The notes: generated by a model not told the origin, from the letters alone. A stretch of DNA of 64,000 nucleotides from Rathayibacter sp. VKM Ac-2804 (GCF_009866655.1 NZ_CP047420.1:4023734-4087733); one strand, 5' to 3'; positions 8,592-17,585 are shown, counted from the first letter of the stretch. Numbers and translations are program-made.

Positions 8592-9697
8592 CGCACTCCT
8601 CCCGTCGTGAGGGTCGTCGCGGCGTCCGCGCGGGCGGCCCGGCGGGTCCGGCGGGCGCTCGGCTCGCCCTTCTCGCGGAGGATCGCGCGCTGCAGCAGCG
8701 TCAGGACGACGATGATGAAGAACAGGATGAAGGCGATCGCCGCGCCCTGCCCCCAGCGCAGGTCCGTGAACGAGGTCTCGTAGGCGAGGTACGCCGGGGT
8801 GAGCAGCGTCTTGCCGGGCGCGCCGCCCCCGGTCAGGTAGATCTGGTCGAACACCTGCCAGGTGCCGATCAGCCCGAGGGTGAGCACGGTGAACAGCGTC
8901 GGCTTGAGCATCGGCAGCGTCACCGAGAAGAACTTCCGCAGCGGACCCGCGCCGTCCATCAGCGCCGCCTCGTCGATCTCGGCGCCGATGTTCTGCAGCG
9001 CCGCGAGGAACAGCAGCATGAAGGTGCCCGAGGTGGTGAAGATCGCCATGGTGATCAGCACGCACATCGCCACCGACGGGCCGGCCAGCCAGTCCCACCA
9101 GGTCAGCCCCAGCGGGGCCCCGCCGGCGAACCAGCTGCCGTCGACGCCGACGAGGCCGAGCAGGCTGTGCAGGACCCCGGTCGGATCCGCCATCCAGGTC
9201 GGGCCGTCGGCGCCGAACCAGCCGAGCACCGCGTTGACGACGCCGGACGCCGAGAAGAGGAACAGGAAGATCACGGTGATCGCGATCGACGAGGTCACCG
9301 ACGGGAAGTAGAACGCGGTGCGGAAGAAGCCGCGACCGCGCAGCACCCGGCGGTTGACCTGCACCGCCAGGAACAGCGCGAGCGCGGTCTGCAGCGGTAC
9401 GACGAGCAGCACGTAGTAGACGTTGTTGCGGATCGCCGTCCCGAAGTCCTTCTGCGCCAGACCGGAGTCGACGAGCACCGCCCGGTAGTTGTCGGTCCCG
9501 ACGAACTGCGCGGTCGGGCCCAGCGGCGAGCCCAGGCCGTTCCAGTTGCTGACGCTCACCCAGAGCGCGAGGGCGATCGGGACGACCAGGAAGACGCCGA
9601 CGACCAGGATCGCGGGGAGGGTGAAGAGCCAGCCGTAGCGGGCCTCGTTGCCGCGGATGCCGGAGCGGCGGCTCCGCGCGGCGGTGGCGGTGCTCAT
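8588..9697 (-). CDS. Sugar ABC transporter permease (MalF/LacF type)
   Basis: A 369-residue permease with six main transmembrane segments and a basic cytoplasmic start and tail. The EAA loop DEAALMDGAGPLRKFFSVTL is near residue 246. A long periplasmic-side loop around residues 155-185 (NAVLGWFGADGPTWMADP) is typical of MalF-like subunits. It starts 15 nt after the binding-protein gene and overlaps the next permease by 4 nt. Substrate is likely an oligosaccharide, judged from the linked debranching-type glycosidase. Confidence 0.9.
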   Translation of the reverse strand: MSTATAARSRRSGIRGNEARYGWLFTLPAILVVGVFLVVPIALALWVSVSNWNGLGSPLGPTAQFVGTDNYRAVLVDSGLAQKDFGTAIRNNVYYVLLVVPLQTALALFLAVQVNRRVLRGRGFFRTAFYFPSVTSSIAITVIFLFLFSASGVVNAVLGWFGADGPTWMADPTGVLHSLLGLVGVDGSWFAGGAPLGLTWWDWLAGPSVAMCVLITMAIFTTSGTFMLLFLAALQNIGAEIDEAALMDGAGPLRKFFSVTLPMLKPTLFTVLTLGLIGTWQVFDQIYLTGGGAPGKTLLTPAYLAYETSFTDLRWGQGAAIAFILFFIIVVLTLLQRAILREKGEPSARRTRRAARADAATTLTTGGVR

Positions 9698-9712
9698 CGG
9701 CGCATTCCCGCG

Positions 9713-10957
9713 CTACTTCGCGTTCGCGGTGTCGAGCGCGTCCTGCAGGTTGGTCTGCAGGTCCGCGAGGATCGCCTCCGGGTCGCCCGACGCCAGGCCC
9801 TCGAGGGCCGAGTTGAAGTCGGTGATCACGGTGGCGGCGCCGGCGAAGGCGACCGGGCTGACGGCGTAGTCGTTCCCGGTCACGAAGGCCGCGTTCTCCG
9901 GGTACTTGCTCGCGTACTCCGCCGCGCCCGACTCGGTCGAGGGGATCACGCCGAACGCGTCCGAGAAGGCGAGCTGCTGCTCGTCCGAGGTGAGCGTCGA
10001 CACGAGCGACTCGGCCTGGTCGGCGGTGGTGCTGCCGGCCGGGATGCCCCAGCAGTTGCTGAAGGTGAAGGTCGACTTCCCGCCGGGGCCCGCGGGCAGC
10101 TCGGCGACCGTGTAGTTCACATCCGGGTAGTCGGCCTCGAGCGCGCCGTTGATCCACGGGCCCTCGATCACCATCGCGGCCGCGCCCTTGCCGAACGCCT
10201 CGCCGGACCAGCCGGAGTCGAGGTCGGCCGGGAACTTCAGCACGCCGTCGCTCAGCAGTGTCTTCACCTCGGTGAGACCCGCGACGTTCTCGGGGGTGTC
10301 CGCGGTGACGGTCGTGCCGTCCTCGGAGAGCAGCGAGCCGCCGGCCTGGTTCATGAAGGTGCCGATGCGGGCGTACTCGGCGCCGAAGGAGAGGCCGGTC
10401 ACGCCGTTCGCGGTCAGCTTCTGCGCCGCGGACCGGAGCGAGGCCCAGTCGGTCGGGATGTCGGCGTCGGTGAGGCCCGCGGCTGCCCAGAGGTCGGTGT
10501 TGATGACGAGGCCCAGCGTCGAGAAGTCCTTGGGCTCGCAGTAGAACTGGTCGTCGTAGGTGAAGGCGTCGCGCAGCGCCGGGTAGAAGGCGTCGGCGTC
10601 GTCCGCGTCCTGCGCGTAGGGCTCGAGGTAGCGGTTGCTGGCGTAGGTCTGGAACTGGTCCCAGCTCATGTAGAAGAGGTCGGGCGGGTTGCCGCCCGAG
10701 AAGCCCTGGCCGAGCTGCTGGGTGAGGTCGCTGGCCGCGACGACGTCGACGGCGGTGTCGTTCGCCTCGCCCCAGGCGGTCACGGCGTCGGTGACGGCGG
10801 TGGTCTCGGCGTCGCCGGACGAGCCGATCATCACGGTGAGACCGGCGGAGTCGTCCGATCCGCCGCCGCCGCCGCTCGAGCAGGCGCCGAGCGAGAGGGC
10901 GAGGCCGCCGGCGAGGACCGCGGCACCCCAGCGTGCCGTTCTGGTGCTGTGTGTCAT
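9713..10957 (-). CDS. Extracellular sugar-binding lipoprotein of ABC importer
   Basis: A 414-residue family 1 solute-binding protein. The signal peptide ends in a lipobox (ALSLGAC, Cys about 26) followed by a Ser/Gly linker, so the mature protein is lipid-anchored outside the membrane. The features MSWDQFQTYASNRYLEPY, AAMVIEGPWINGALE and CWGIPAGSTTADQAESLV are typical of maltose/oligosaccharide binders. A GAAAGG ribosome site precedes the ATG. It is the first structural gene of the importer and lies 63 nt downstream of the LacI gene. Confidence 0.9.
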   Translation of the reverse strand: MTHSTRTARWGAAVLAGGLALSLGACSSGGGGGSDDSAGLTVMIGSSGDAETTAVTDAVTAWGEANDTAVDVVAASDLTQQLGQGFSGGNPPDLFYMSWDQFQTYASNRYLEPYAQDADDADAFYPALRDAFTYDDQFYCEPKDFSTLGLVINTDLWAAAGLTDADIPTDWASLRSAAQKLTANGVTGLSFGAEYARIGTFMNQAGGSLLSEDGTTVTADTPENVAGLTEVKTLLSDGVLKFPADLDSGWSGEAFGKGAAAMVIEGPWINGALEADYPDVNYTVAELPAGPGGKSTFTFSNCWGIPAGSTTADQAESLVSTLTSDEQQLAFSDAFGVIPSTESGAAEYASKYPENAAFVTGNDYAVSPVAFAGAATVITDFNSALEGLASGDPEAILADLQTNLQDALDTANAK

Positions 10958-11020
10958 GTTCTGACCTTTCGTGGGTTTCGGGAGGGAGTCGTGGGGAACG
11001 GGGCGCCCGCCGGGCGGGCG

Positions 11021-12058
11021 TCAGCTCTCGGAGTGGTGGAGCGGGGTGCGCACGACGAGGTGCGGCGTGATGAGGCGGTGGGCCTCACCGGGTGCGAGGG
11101 GGCGGTGGACGACGTCGTCGCCCTGCTCGCCGAGGAGGAGCTCGAGGGCGCCGGCCGCGACCGCGCCGAGGTCCTGCTCGACGCTGGAGAGGCCGACGGC
11201 GCCGGCGACCGGGGTGTTGTCGAAGCCGACGATCGGCAGGCTCGGCCGGCCGACTGCGACGGCCGCCATCGAGGCCCCGAGGGCGAGGGAGTCGGAGACG
11301 CAGACCAGCCCGTCGACGCCGGGGTTCGCCTCGAGGAAGGCGATCGCGGCGGAGCGCGCGCGCTGGACGTCGTCCTCGGCCTCCGCCACGAGCAGCGGCA
11401 CACCGGCGAAGCGCTCCGCCATCACCCGCTCCCAGCCGCTGCGGCGGTCGTCGCCGGTCGCCGAGCCGGCCGGCCAGCCGAAGAACGCGATCCGCGAGCA
11501 GCCCGCCTCGGCGAGATGGCCGGCGGCCTGCGCGACACCCGCGGCGCCGTCGACGTCGACCCAGAGGTGCTGCGGATCGCCCTGGTCGTCGAGCCCCCAG
11601 GGCCGGCCGAAGGTGACGAACGGCACGCCCTGCTCGATCAGCCAGGCCGTGCGCCGGTCGCCGTAGAAGGTCGAGGTGAGCACGAAGGCGTCGACGTCGG
11701 CGCCGTCGCGGAGCTTGCCGATGCGCTCGATCTCCTCCTCGGGGCTCGCCGCCGTGTAGAGCAGGATCCGCATGCCGCGGGCGTCGGCCTGCTCGGTCAC
11801 GGCGTGCAGGAAGCGGTCGAGCAGGCTGCCGGAGATCCCGTCGAGCACGCGGTCCATCCGGACGCCGATCGTCCCCGACTTGCGGGTGCGCAGGCGCCGG
11901 GCGGAGGCGTGCGGCCGGTAGTTGAGATCGCCGATCGCCTTCTCCACCCGCTCGCGGGTGCTCTCCCGCACGATCTGCGGACTGTTCAGCACGTTCGAGA
12001 CGGTCTGGCGCGAGACACCCGCTGCGCGCGCGACGTCCTCGACGGTCGGCAGTGCCAT
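11021..12058 (-). CDS. LacI family transcriptional regulator
   Basis: A 345-residue repressor. The N-terminal helix-turn-helix and hinge read TVEDVARAAGVSRQTVSNVL (residues 4-23), followed by a periplasmic-binding-like ligand domain with NPGVDGLVCVSDSLALGA near residue 235. GAGGAGG lies upstream of the ATG at 12058; a longer frame upstream has no support. Two TTGATC-type dyads lie 42-86 nt upstream, between this gene and the divergent glycosidase, and are the likely operators. It probably represses itself, the importer and the glycosidase until a sugar is bound. Confidence 0.9.
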   Translation of the reverse strand: MALPTVEDVARAAGVSRQTVSNVLNSPQIVRESTRERVEKAIGDLNYRPHASARRLRTRKSGTIGVRMDRVLDGISGSLLDRFLHAVTEQADARGMRILLYTAASPEEEIERIGKLRDGADVDAFVLTSTFYGDRRTAWLIEQGVPFVTFGRPWGLDDQGDPQHLWVDVDGAAGVAQAAGHLAEAGCSRIAFFGWPAGSATGDDRRSGWERVMAERFAGVPLLVAEAEDDVQRARSAAIAFLEANPGVDGLVCVSDSLALGASMAAVAVGRPSLPIVGFDNTPVAGAVGLSSVEQDLGAVAAGALELLLGEQGDDVVHRPLAPGEAHRLITPHLVVRTPLHHSES

Positions 12059-12099
12059 GCGTCCTCCTCGACGGGTGTGCGGTGTGCGGTGCTGGCCGC

Positions 12100-12113
12100 T
12101 TGATCGTTCAAAT
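12100..12113. promoter_or_regulatory. LacI-type operator, imperfect copy
   Basis: TTGATCGTTCAAAT resembles the adjacent perfect dyad with one disrupted base pair. It lies in the divergent lacI-type/glycosidase intergenic region. Confidence 0.6.
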
Positions 12114-12128
12114 CCCGCGGCCTGCGTT

Positions 12129-12144
12129 ATTTGATCGATCAAAT
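12129..12144. promoter_or_regulatory. LacI-type operator, perfect palindrome
   Basis: ATTTGATCGATCAAAT is a perfect 16-bp palindrome, strikingly A/T-rich for this genome, located 29 bp (centre to centre) from the first copy, close to three helical turns. Confidence 0.75.
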
Positions 12145-12188
12145 TCCTGGGTAATGTTACCTGCGGCGACGGCGCTGTCAACCGGCCG

Positions 12189-12194
12189 TACGCT
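12189..12194 (+). promoter_or_regulatory. Probable -10 element of glycosidase gene
   Basis: TACGCT lies 31 nt upstream of the GTG at 12226, downstream of both operators, so repressor bound at 12129-12144 would cover the upstream promoter part. Confidence 0.35.
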
Positions 12195-12225
12195 CCTGTA
12201 CCGACGATCCAGTGAGGAGTCGACC

Positions 12226-14241
12226 GTGACGACCGACCACGACGACCGCCCCCGCCCGCCCCGGCAGCCCCTGCTGAACGACGCCGTCGTCCTGCTCCGG
12301 GCGCCCACCCAGCTCTGGAGCGACGACGCCGGCGAGCTCGGCGCCCTGCCCGCGCACGGGCTCTACCACGGCGACGTCCGCGTCCTCGCGGGCCTGCGCC
12401 TGCTCGTCGGCGGAGAGCCGCTCGAGTCGATCGCGGTCGGCCGCGACGGAGCCTCCTCCGCCCGCTTCACCGCCCTCGCGCGGCACCTCGACGACGACGC
12501 CGCCGACCCGCGCCTGCGCGTGGTGCGTCTCCGCACGGTCACCGCCGGCGGCCTCGAGGAGCGGATCCGCCTCGAATCGGCGCTGCCCGATCCCGTCGCC
12601 ACCACCGTCGAGCTCGCCCTCGACCCCGACTTCTCCCTCGTCCACGTGGTGAAGGCCGGGCTGCGCGACGAGACGGCCGTCGAGACCGCCGTCGACGGCT
12701 CCTCCCTCGTCTGGACGCACGCGGGCGCCCGCGCCGAGGTGCGCGCCGACGGGGCCGCGGTCTCCTCCGGAGCGACGCTCTCCTGGGACGTGGTCGTCCC
12801 CGCCCGCGGGTCGGTCGAGGTCTCCTGGAGCATCGCGATGACCGACTCCGCAGCCGTGGTCGGCGCCGCCCCCGACCCCGCCGAGTGGTCGGGCGCCGTC
12901 GTCGAGGCCGGCGACTCCCGGCTCGCCGCCTGGTGCCGCGCGGCCCTCGACGATCTGGACGCCCTGCGGATGGTGACCCTCGAGCGGCCCGGCGAGCCGT
13001 TCCTCGCGGCCGGCGCGCCCTGGTTCTTCACTCTCTTCGGCCGCGACTCGATCTGGGCGGCGCGGATGCTCCTCCCGCTCGGCACCGAGCTGGCCGGCTC
13101 CACCCTGCGGGTCCTGGCGGGGCTCCAGGGCACCGAGCACGTCGCCGAGACGGCCGAGCAGCCGGGCAAGATCATGCACGAGCTGCGCTCGACGACCCTC
13201 GAGATCCCGGGCGAGGGCGTCTCGCTGCCGCCGCTCTACTTCGGCACCGTCGACGCGACCGCGCTCTGGATCTGCCTGCTGCACGACGCCTGGCGCTGGG
13301 GGCTCGCCGACGACGAGGTCGAGGCGCTGCTGCCGGCACTCGAGGCCGCGCTGCGCTGGCTCCGCGACGAGGGCGACTCCGACGGCGACGGGTTCCTCGA
13401 GTACGTCGACACCACCGGCCACGGCCTCGCGAACCAGGGCTGGAAGGACTCGGGCGACTCGATCCAGTGGATCGACGGCAGCCTCGCCGAGGGGCCGATC
13501 GCGCTCTGCGAGGTCCAGGCCTACGCCCACGAGGCGGCGGTCGGGGGCGCGGCGCTGCTCGAGCACTTCGGCCGCGACGGAGCGGAGTGGCGCGCGTACG
13601 CCGCCGCCCTCAAGGACCGCTTCACCGGCGCCTTCTGGATCGACGACGCCGACGGCGGGCACCCTGCGATCGCACTGGACGCGGCCAAGCGCCCGGTCGA
13701 CACCGTCACCAGCAACATCGGGCACCTGCTCGGCACCGGGATCCTGCAGCCGGAGCAGGCGGCGCGCGTGGCGCAGCTGCTCGGCTCGCCCGAGCTCGAC
13801 TCGGGCTACGGGCTGCGGACCCTGTCGACGGACTCCGGCGGCTACTGGCCGCTCTCGTACCACGGCGGCTCGGTCTGGGCCCACGACACCGCGATCGCCG
13901 TGACCGGGCTCGCCCGCGAGGGCTTCGGCGCGGAGGCGACCGCGCTGTCCCGCGGACTGCTCGCCGCGGCCGAGGGCTTCGGCTACCGGATGCCCGAGCT
14001 GCACTCCGGCGACGCCGCGGTCGAGGTGGCGGCGCCCGTGCCGTACCCGGCGGCCTGCCGCCCGCAGGCGTGGTCGGCGGCCGCCTCGATCGCGGTGCTG
14101 ACCGCGGCACTCGGCCTCGCTCCCGGCGGCGGAACGCTCGTCGTCGCGCCGATCACGCCGGCCCTCGCCGGCTCGATCCGGGTCGACGGGATCCGCTACC
14201 GCGGCTCCGTCGTCCCCATCGACTGGGACGGCGCGCTCTGA
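12226..14241 (+). CDS. Glycogen-debranching-type glycosidase (amylo-alpha-1,6-glucosidase family)
   Basis: A 671-residue protein with an N-terminal beta-sandwich domain (LPAHGLYHGDVRVLAGLRLL, typical of the glycogen debranching N-terminal domain) and an (alpha/alpha)6-barrel-like catalytic half. FFTLFGRDSIWAARMLLPLG near residue 270, the WKDSGDSIQW segment near residue 406 and GGYWPLSYHGGSVWAHDTAI near residue 540 match the family's active-site loops. The GTG start is supported by GAGGAG 7 nt upstream; no signal peptide is present, so it acts in the cytoplasm. Divergence from the LacI/ABC unit across shared operators suggests it hydrolyses the imported oligosaccharide. Confidence 0.85.
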   Translation: MTTDHDDRPRPPRQPLLNDAVVLLRAPTQLWSDDAGELGALPAHGLYHGDVRVLAGLRLLVGGEPLESIAVGRDGASSARFTALARHLDDDAADPRLRVVRLRTVTAGGLEERIRLESALPDPVATTVELALDPDFSLVHVVKAGLRDETAVETAVDGSSLVWTHAGARAEVRADGAAVSSGATLSWDVVVPARGSVEVSWSIAMTDSAAVVGAAPDPAEWSGAVVEAGDSRLAAWCRAALDDLDALRMVTLERPGEPFLAAGAPWFFTLFGRDSIWAARMLLPLGTELAGSTLRVLAGLQGTEHVAETAEQPGKIMHELRSTTLEIPGEGVSLPPLYFGTVDATALWICLLHDAWRWGLADDEVEALLPALEAALRWLRDEGDSDGDGFLEYVDTTGHGLANQGWKDSGDSIQWIDGSLAEGPIALCEVQAYAHEAAVGGAALLEHFGRDGAEWRAYAAALKDRFTGAFWIDDADGGHPAIALDAAKRPVDTVTSNIGHLLGTGILQPEQAARVAQLLGSPELDSGYGLRTLSTDSGGYWPLSYHGGSVWAHDTAIAVTGLAREGFGAEATALSRGLLAAAEGFGYRMPELHSGDAAVEVAAPVPYPAACRPQAWSAAASIAVLTAALGLAPGGGTLVVAPITPALAGSIRVDGIRYRGSVVPIDWDGAL

Positions 14242-14262
14242 GGCGAGGAGCCCGCCCCCGAT

Positions 14263-14443
14263 CATGCTGATCGTGCAGCCCGCCCCCGCCTCATGCTGAT
14301 CGAGTAGCCCGCGCAGCGGGCGTATCGAGATCCACCGTCGCCAGGACGCGGGGCCTGCAGACCACCCTCCCGGTCACGCCGGGTCTCGATACGCCCCTGC
14401 GGGGCTGCTCGACCAGCATGCGGCGGCCCTATCGAGATCCGCC
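14263..14443. repeat. R1 element, full copy with flanking fragments
   Basis: A full copy at 14292-14420 (arms CATGCTGATCGAGTAGCCCG and GCTGCTCGACCAGCATG, centre GCCTGCAGACCACC) is preceded by a truncated left end at 14263 and followed by an arm fragment (CTATCGAGATCC). The nested arrangement suggests repeated insertion or slippage in one intergenic site. Confidence 0.8.
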
Positions 14444-14448
14444 CGCCG

Positions 14449-15552
14449 TCAGGACAGCCGCGCGACGACCGCCCGCGCGATGCGGCGCCCCGAGCGGTTC
14501 GCCCCGATCGTCGACGCCGTCGGCCCGTAGCCCGCGAAGAACACCCGGGGGTCGGTGAGCGACGCGCCGTCCGCGACCGCGACCCCGCCCTCGCGCTCGC
14601 GCAGTCCGAGCGGCGCGAGGTGCCGCAGCTCCGGGCGGAACCCGGTGGCCCAGATGATCGCATCGGCGCGGGTGTAGGACCCGTCGGGCCAGCGCACCCC
14701 GTGCGGCTCGATCGAGGAGAACATGCCGCGCTCGTGCAGCACGCCGCGCTCGATCCCCGCCACGACCCGTCGCGTGCGCTGCACCCCCGTGCCGCCGACG
14801 ATGCTCGGCAGCGCGCGGCCGGCCCGCGCCGCGCGGTCCTGCTCGGCGACCGCCTCCACCGCGGACTCCAGCGCGAGCTGCTCCCCGTCCTGGTAGACCA
14901 CCGGGCGGCGCGTCGCCCAGGTGAGCGAGCGGGCGACCCGCTCCAGCTCGAGCAGGAAGCCGATCGCGGACGTCCCGCCGCCCACCACGACCACCTGCTG
15001 CCCGGCGAAGTCGGCGGCGCGCAGGTACTCGGTCGTGTCGATCTGCACGCCCTCGAAGCGGTCGCGGCCCGGGTAGTACGGCAGGAACGGCGAGCCCCAG
15101 GTCCCGGTGGCGTTGACCAGGATCCGGGCGCGCTCGACGCCGTGGTCCGTCTCGACGACGAGCGGCGCGCTCCGGTCGCCCGTCGTCGCACTGCTGACGC
15201 TGCGCACCGCCTCGGGCCGCCGCACCGCGAGCTCGTAGGCGCTCTCGTAGGCCTGGTAGTACTCGGTGACGACGTCGCGCGCGGGCCGGCGGCGGTCGGC
15301 GGTCGCGAAGGACAGGCCGATCCGGTCCATCCCGGGGAGGTCGTGCACCCGGTGCGCCGAGCCGAGCCGGAGCGCCTCCCAGCGGAACTGCCAGGCACCG
15401 CCGGCGCGCGGCCCGCGGTCCAGGAGAGCGAAGTCGACCCCCGGGCGCAGGCCCAGACGGCGGAGGTAGTAGGCGACCGAGAGTCCCGCCTGACCGGCGC
15501 CGATCACGACGACGGGCCGCGGATCGAGCGCACTGTCCACGGTGCTCCCCAC
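14449..15552 (-). CDS. Flavin-dependent oxidoreductase/monooxygenase-like protein
   Basis: A 367-residue soluble flavoprotein. An N-terminal FAD-binding Rossmann motif VVVIGAGQAGLSVAYYL (residues 14-30) is followed by GAWQFRWEALRLGSAHRVHD, and a second nucleotide-binding motif VVVVGGGTSAIGFLLELERV lies near residue 190. The motif ATGFRPELRHL near residue 308 matches the ATG-fingerprint of flavin monooxygenases and thioredoxin-reductase-like proteins. Substrate is unknown. It is shorter than Baeyer-Villiger enzymes and lacks their FxGxxxHxxxW signature, so an FMO/CzcO-like class is more likely. Confidence 0.8.
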   Translation of the reverse strand: MGSTVDSALDPRPVVVIGAGQAGLSVAYYLRRLGLRPGVDFALLDRGPRAGGAWQFRWEALRLGSAHRVHDLPGMDRIGLSFATADRRRPARDVVTEYYQAYESAYELAVRRPEAVRSVSSATTGDRSAPLVVETDHGVERARILVNATGTWGSPFLPYYPGRDRFEGVQIDTTEYLRAADFAGQQVVVVGGGTSAIGFLLELERVARSLTWATRRPVVYQDGEQLALESAVEAVAEQDRAARAGRALPSIVGGTGVQRTRRVVAGIERGVLHERGMFSSIEPHGVRWPDGSYTRADAIIWATGFRPELRHLAPLGLREREGGVAVADGASLTDPRVFFAGYGPTASTIGANRSGRRIARAVVARLS

Positions 15553-15613
15553 GCGGTAAGGAGGCGCCGCCTGCTCCGCTGCTCGCGCACAGGGGGGCCG
15601 GTGCCTCGTCTGC

Positions 15614-15631
15614 TAAACTACCGGCTAGATT
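15614..15631 (+). promoter_or_regulatory. A/T-rich promoter region of DUF3073 gene
   Basis: TAAACT and TAGATT hexamers lie 12 nt apart in an unusually A/T-rich stretch about 80 nt before the ATG at 15706; either could be the -10 element. Confidence 0.35.
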
Positions 15632-15705
15632 TCATACTTCCTGTCTGCTTCTTTTTCTCCAGCCGGCTCTTGCCCGTCTGGCCTGTCATCGTGAGGGGGT
15701 CACCC

Positions 15706-15903
15706 ATGGGGCGCGGCCGTCAGAAGGCAAAGAACACCAAGATCGCTCGGGAGCTGAAGTCGTTCAGCCCAACGGTCGATTACAGTGCGCTCGAGCGCGA
15801 GCTCAGCCACCCGGACGAGCCGGACTACTCGAAGTGGATCGACGACGAGGACGAGGGCGACGACACCGACCTCGTCGAGGAGCAGCACCAGAAGCGTGCC
15901 TGA
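15706..15903 (+). CDS. DUF3073 domain protein
   Basis: A 65-residue protein that begins MGRGRQKAKNTKIARELKSF and continues TVDYSALERELS, the recognisable DUF3073 pattern found across Actinobacteria. It has a basic N-terminal third and a strongly acidic C-terminal half (DDEDEGDDTDLVEE). Function is unknown; in relatives it lies near purine genes, and purM is 2.6 kb downstream here. A GAGGGGG ribosome site precedes the ATG. It overlaps the proposed start of the NUDIX gene by 8 nt. Confidence 0.9.
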   Translation: MGRGRQKAKNTKIARELKSFSPTVDYSALERELSHPDEPDYSKWIDDEDEGDDTDLVEEQHQKRA

Positions 15904-16576
15904 TCCCTCCTCCGCCGCGGGGGCGCTCGAGTCGAGCGACCCCGCGGCTTCTGCGTTCCCGGAGCGGTCCGTGCCGGATGAGCCCGCCCTCGCGGAGCAG
16001 TCCCTGCTCTCGGAGCCGTCCGTGCAGCACGGCCGCGTGGAGCAGCTGTCGACCCGGGTCGCCTACGAGACCCCGTGGATCCGCGTCCGCGAGGACGAGG
16101 TGCGCTGGCCCGGCGGCGTCGAGGGCGTCTACTCCGTCGTCGAGCGGGCCGACTACGCGCTGATCGTCCCGCGGGAGCGCGACGGCTTCTGGCTGGTCGA
16201 GCAGTACCGCTACCCGATCGGCCGCCGCACCTGGGAGTTCCCGTCCGGAGGCTGGCCGCACGGCTCGCCCGGCGGGGACGCCGAGGCGCTCGCCCGCGCC
16301 GAGCTGCGCGAGGAGACCGGCCTGCGCGCGGGGCGGCTCCGCCCGCTCGGCCGCCTCAGCGAGGCCGACGGCTTCGTCGCGCAGGCGTTCGACGTCTTCC
16401 TCGCCGAGGACCTCGAGCACGGCGAGCCGGAGCGCGAGGAGACCGAGCAGGACATGCGCCAGCAGTGGTTCTCCGACGCCGAGGTGGCCGCGATGGTCCG
16501 CTCCGGGGCGATCGTCGGCACCTCCGACGTGGCCGCGCTCGGGTTGTTCTGGCTCGACCGGGGGCTCGGCTCCTGA
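15896..16576 (+). CDS. NUDIX hydrolase (ADP-ribose pyrophosphatase-like)
   Basis: A 226-residue hydrolase of nucleoside-diphosphate-linked substrates. The core has YETPWIRVREDEVRWPGG near residue 52 and YALIVPRERDGFWLVEQYRYP near 90, both typical of the ADP-ribose pyrophosphatase branch. The Nudix box reads GGDAEALARAELREETGL near residue 130; the usual first Arg of the REUxEE core is replaced by Ala. The N-terminal 45 residues are low-complexity, and the start is uncertain: the GTG at 15896 overlaps DUF3073 and would be coupled, while the GTG at 15971 is an alternative. Confidence 0.8.
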   Translation: MPDPSSAAGALESSDPAASAFPERSVPDEPALAEQSLLSEPSVQHGRVEQLSTRVAYETPWIRVREDEVRWPGGVEGVYSVVERADYALIVPRERDGFWLVEQYRYPIGRRTWEFPSGGWPHGSPGGDAEALARAELREETGLRAGRLRPLGRLSEADGFVAQAFDVFLAEDLEHGEPEREETEQDMRQQWFSDAEVAAMVRSGAIVGTSDVAALGLFWLDRGLGS

Positions 16577-16631
16577 GCGCGCCGTCCGTCCCGGCGAGCG
16601 CGATGTCGGTGGTCGCTGCGAGGATGCAGCG

Positions 16632-17585
16632 ATGAGCTCTCTCGCCGCGCCGTCGCCCGTGTGGCACTCGGAGACGCGCGGCCGCGACCTCGACGAGGCG
16701 CGCGCGTTCTACTCCCGCGGCTACAACGGGTCGGGCTTCCGCGCCGAGCGCACCCGCGTCCCGTTCGCCTACCGCTACGCGTCGACCGGTCCCGGCCCGG
16801 TGAGCCTGCACGCCGCCTCCTTCCTCGGCTCGGTCCGCGGCACGGTCGAGCCCACCGGCGTCTACGTGGTGCTCTGGCTCAACGACGGCCGGGCCAGCCT
16901 CGACCTCGGCCGCGACGAGAACCGCCTGGTCGCCGGCCGCCCGGCGATGTTCCCCTCCGGCCGCCCGTTCGGCTTCGAGACGAGCGAGTACCGCGACGCG
17001 CTCGTCCACTTCGACGCCGCCTACCTCGAGCGCGCCGCCGCCGAGCTGCACGGCACCGAGCCCGGCCCGATCCGCTTCGCCCCGCTCGCGCACTCCCCGG
17101 CTCCGTGGTGGGCGGCGGTGCGGGTGCTCCGCGACACGCTCACCGGCCCGAGGGCGCCGTCGTCGCTGCAGCGCGAATCCGCGTCGCAGGTCGCCGCCGC
17201 GGCCGTGCTCCAGGCCTTCGCGCACCGGACCGTCCCGCTGCCCTCCGCGCCGCCCTCGGTCAGCGCCCGGCGGCTGAGGCGGGCGGTCGAGTTCGTGCAC
17301 GCGAACGCCGACCTCCCCCTCGGCGTCGCCGACATCGCCGACGCCGCCGGGCTCACCGTGCGCGGCGTCCAGCTCGCCTTCCAGCGCGCCTACGCGCTGA
17401 CCCCGCGGCAGTACCTGCGCGGCGTGCGCCTCGACCTCGCCCGCGACGAGCTTCTCGCCGGGCAGCCGCAGACCCTCGTCGTCGGCGAGGTCGCCGCACA
17501 CTGGGGCTTCATCAGCGGCGGCCGCTTCGCCCAGCACTACACGCAGCGCTTCGGCGAGCTGCCGAGCGAGACGCTGCGGCGCTGA
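16632..17585 (+). CDS. AraC family transcriptional regulator
   Basis: A 317-residue regulator. The N-terminal part (residues 1-200) is a sensor domain of the AraC-binding type with LVAGRPAMFPSGRPFGFET near residue 100. The C-terminal domain carries two helix-turn-helix motifs: GVADIADAAGLTVRGVQLAFQR near residue 235 and VGEVAAHWGFISGGRFAQHY near residue 285, followed by the family's FGELPSETLRR ending. Its ligand and targets are not evident; neighbours are a NUDIX enzyme and a membrane protein. Confidence 0.85.
   Translation: MSSLAAPSPVWHSETRGRDLDEARAFYSRGYNGSGFRAERTRVPFAYRYASTGPGPVSLHAASFLGSVRGTVEPTGVYVVLWLNDGRASLDLGRDENRLVAGRPAMFPSGRPFGFETSEYRDALVHFDAAYLERAAAELHGTEPGPIRFAPLAHSPAPWWAAVRVLRDTLTGPRAPSSLQRESASQVAAAAVLQAFAHRTVPLPSAPPSVSARRLRRAVEFVHANADLPLGVADIADAAGLTVRGVQLAFQRAYALTPRQYLRGVRLDLARDELLAGQPQTLVVGEVAAHWGFISGGRFAQHYTQRFGELPSETLRR

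Noticed and set aside
9167..12103. A 978-codon open frame on the + strand
   Set aside because: It is antisense to the ABC importer and LacI genes, which carry signal peptide, EAA loops and helix-turn-helix.
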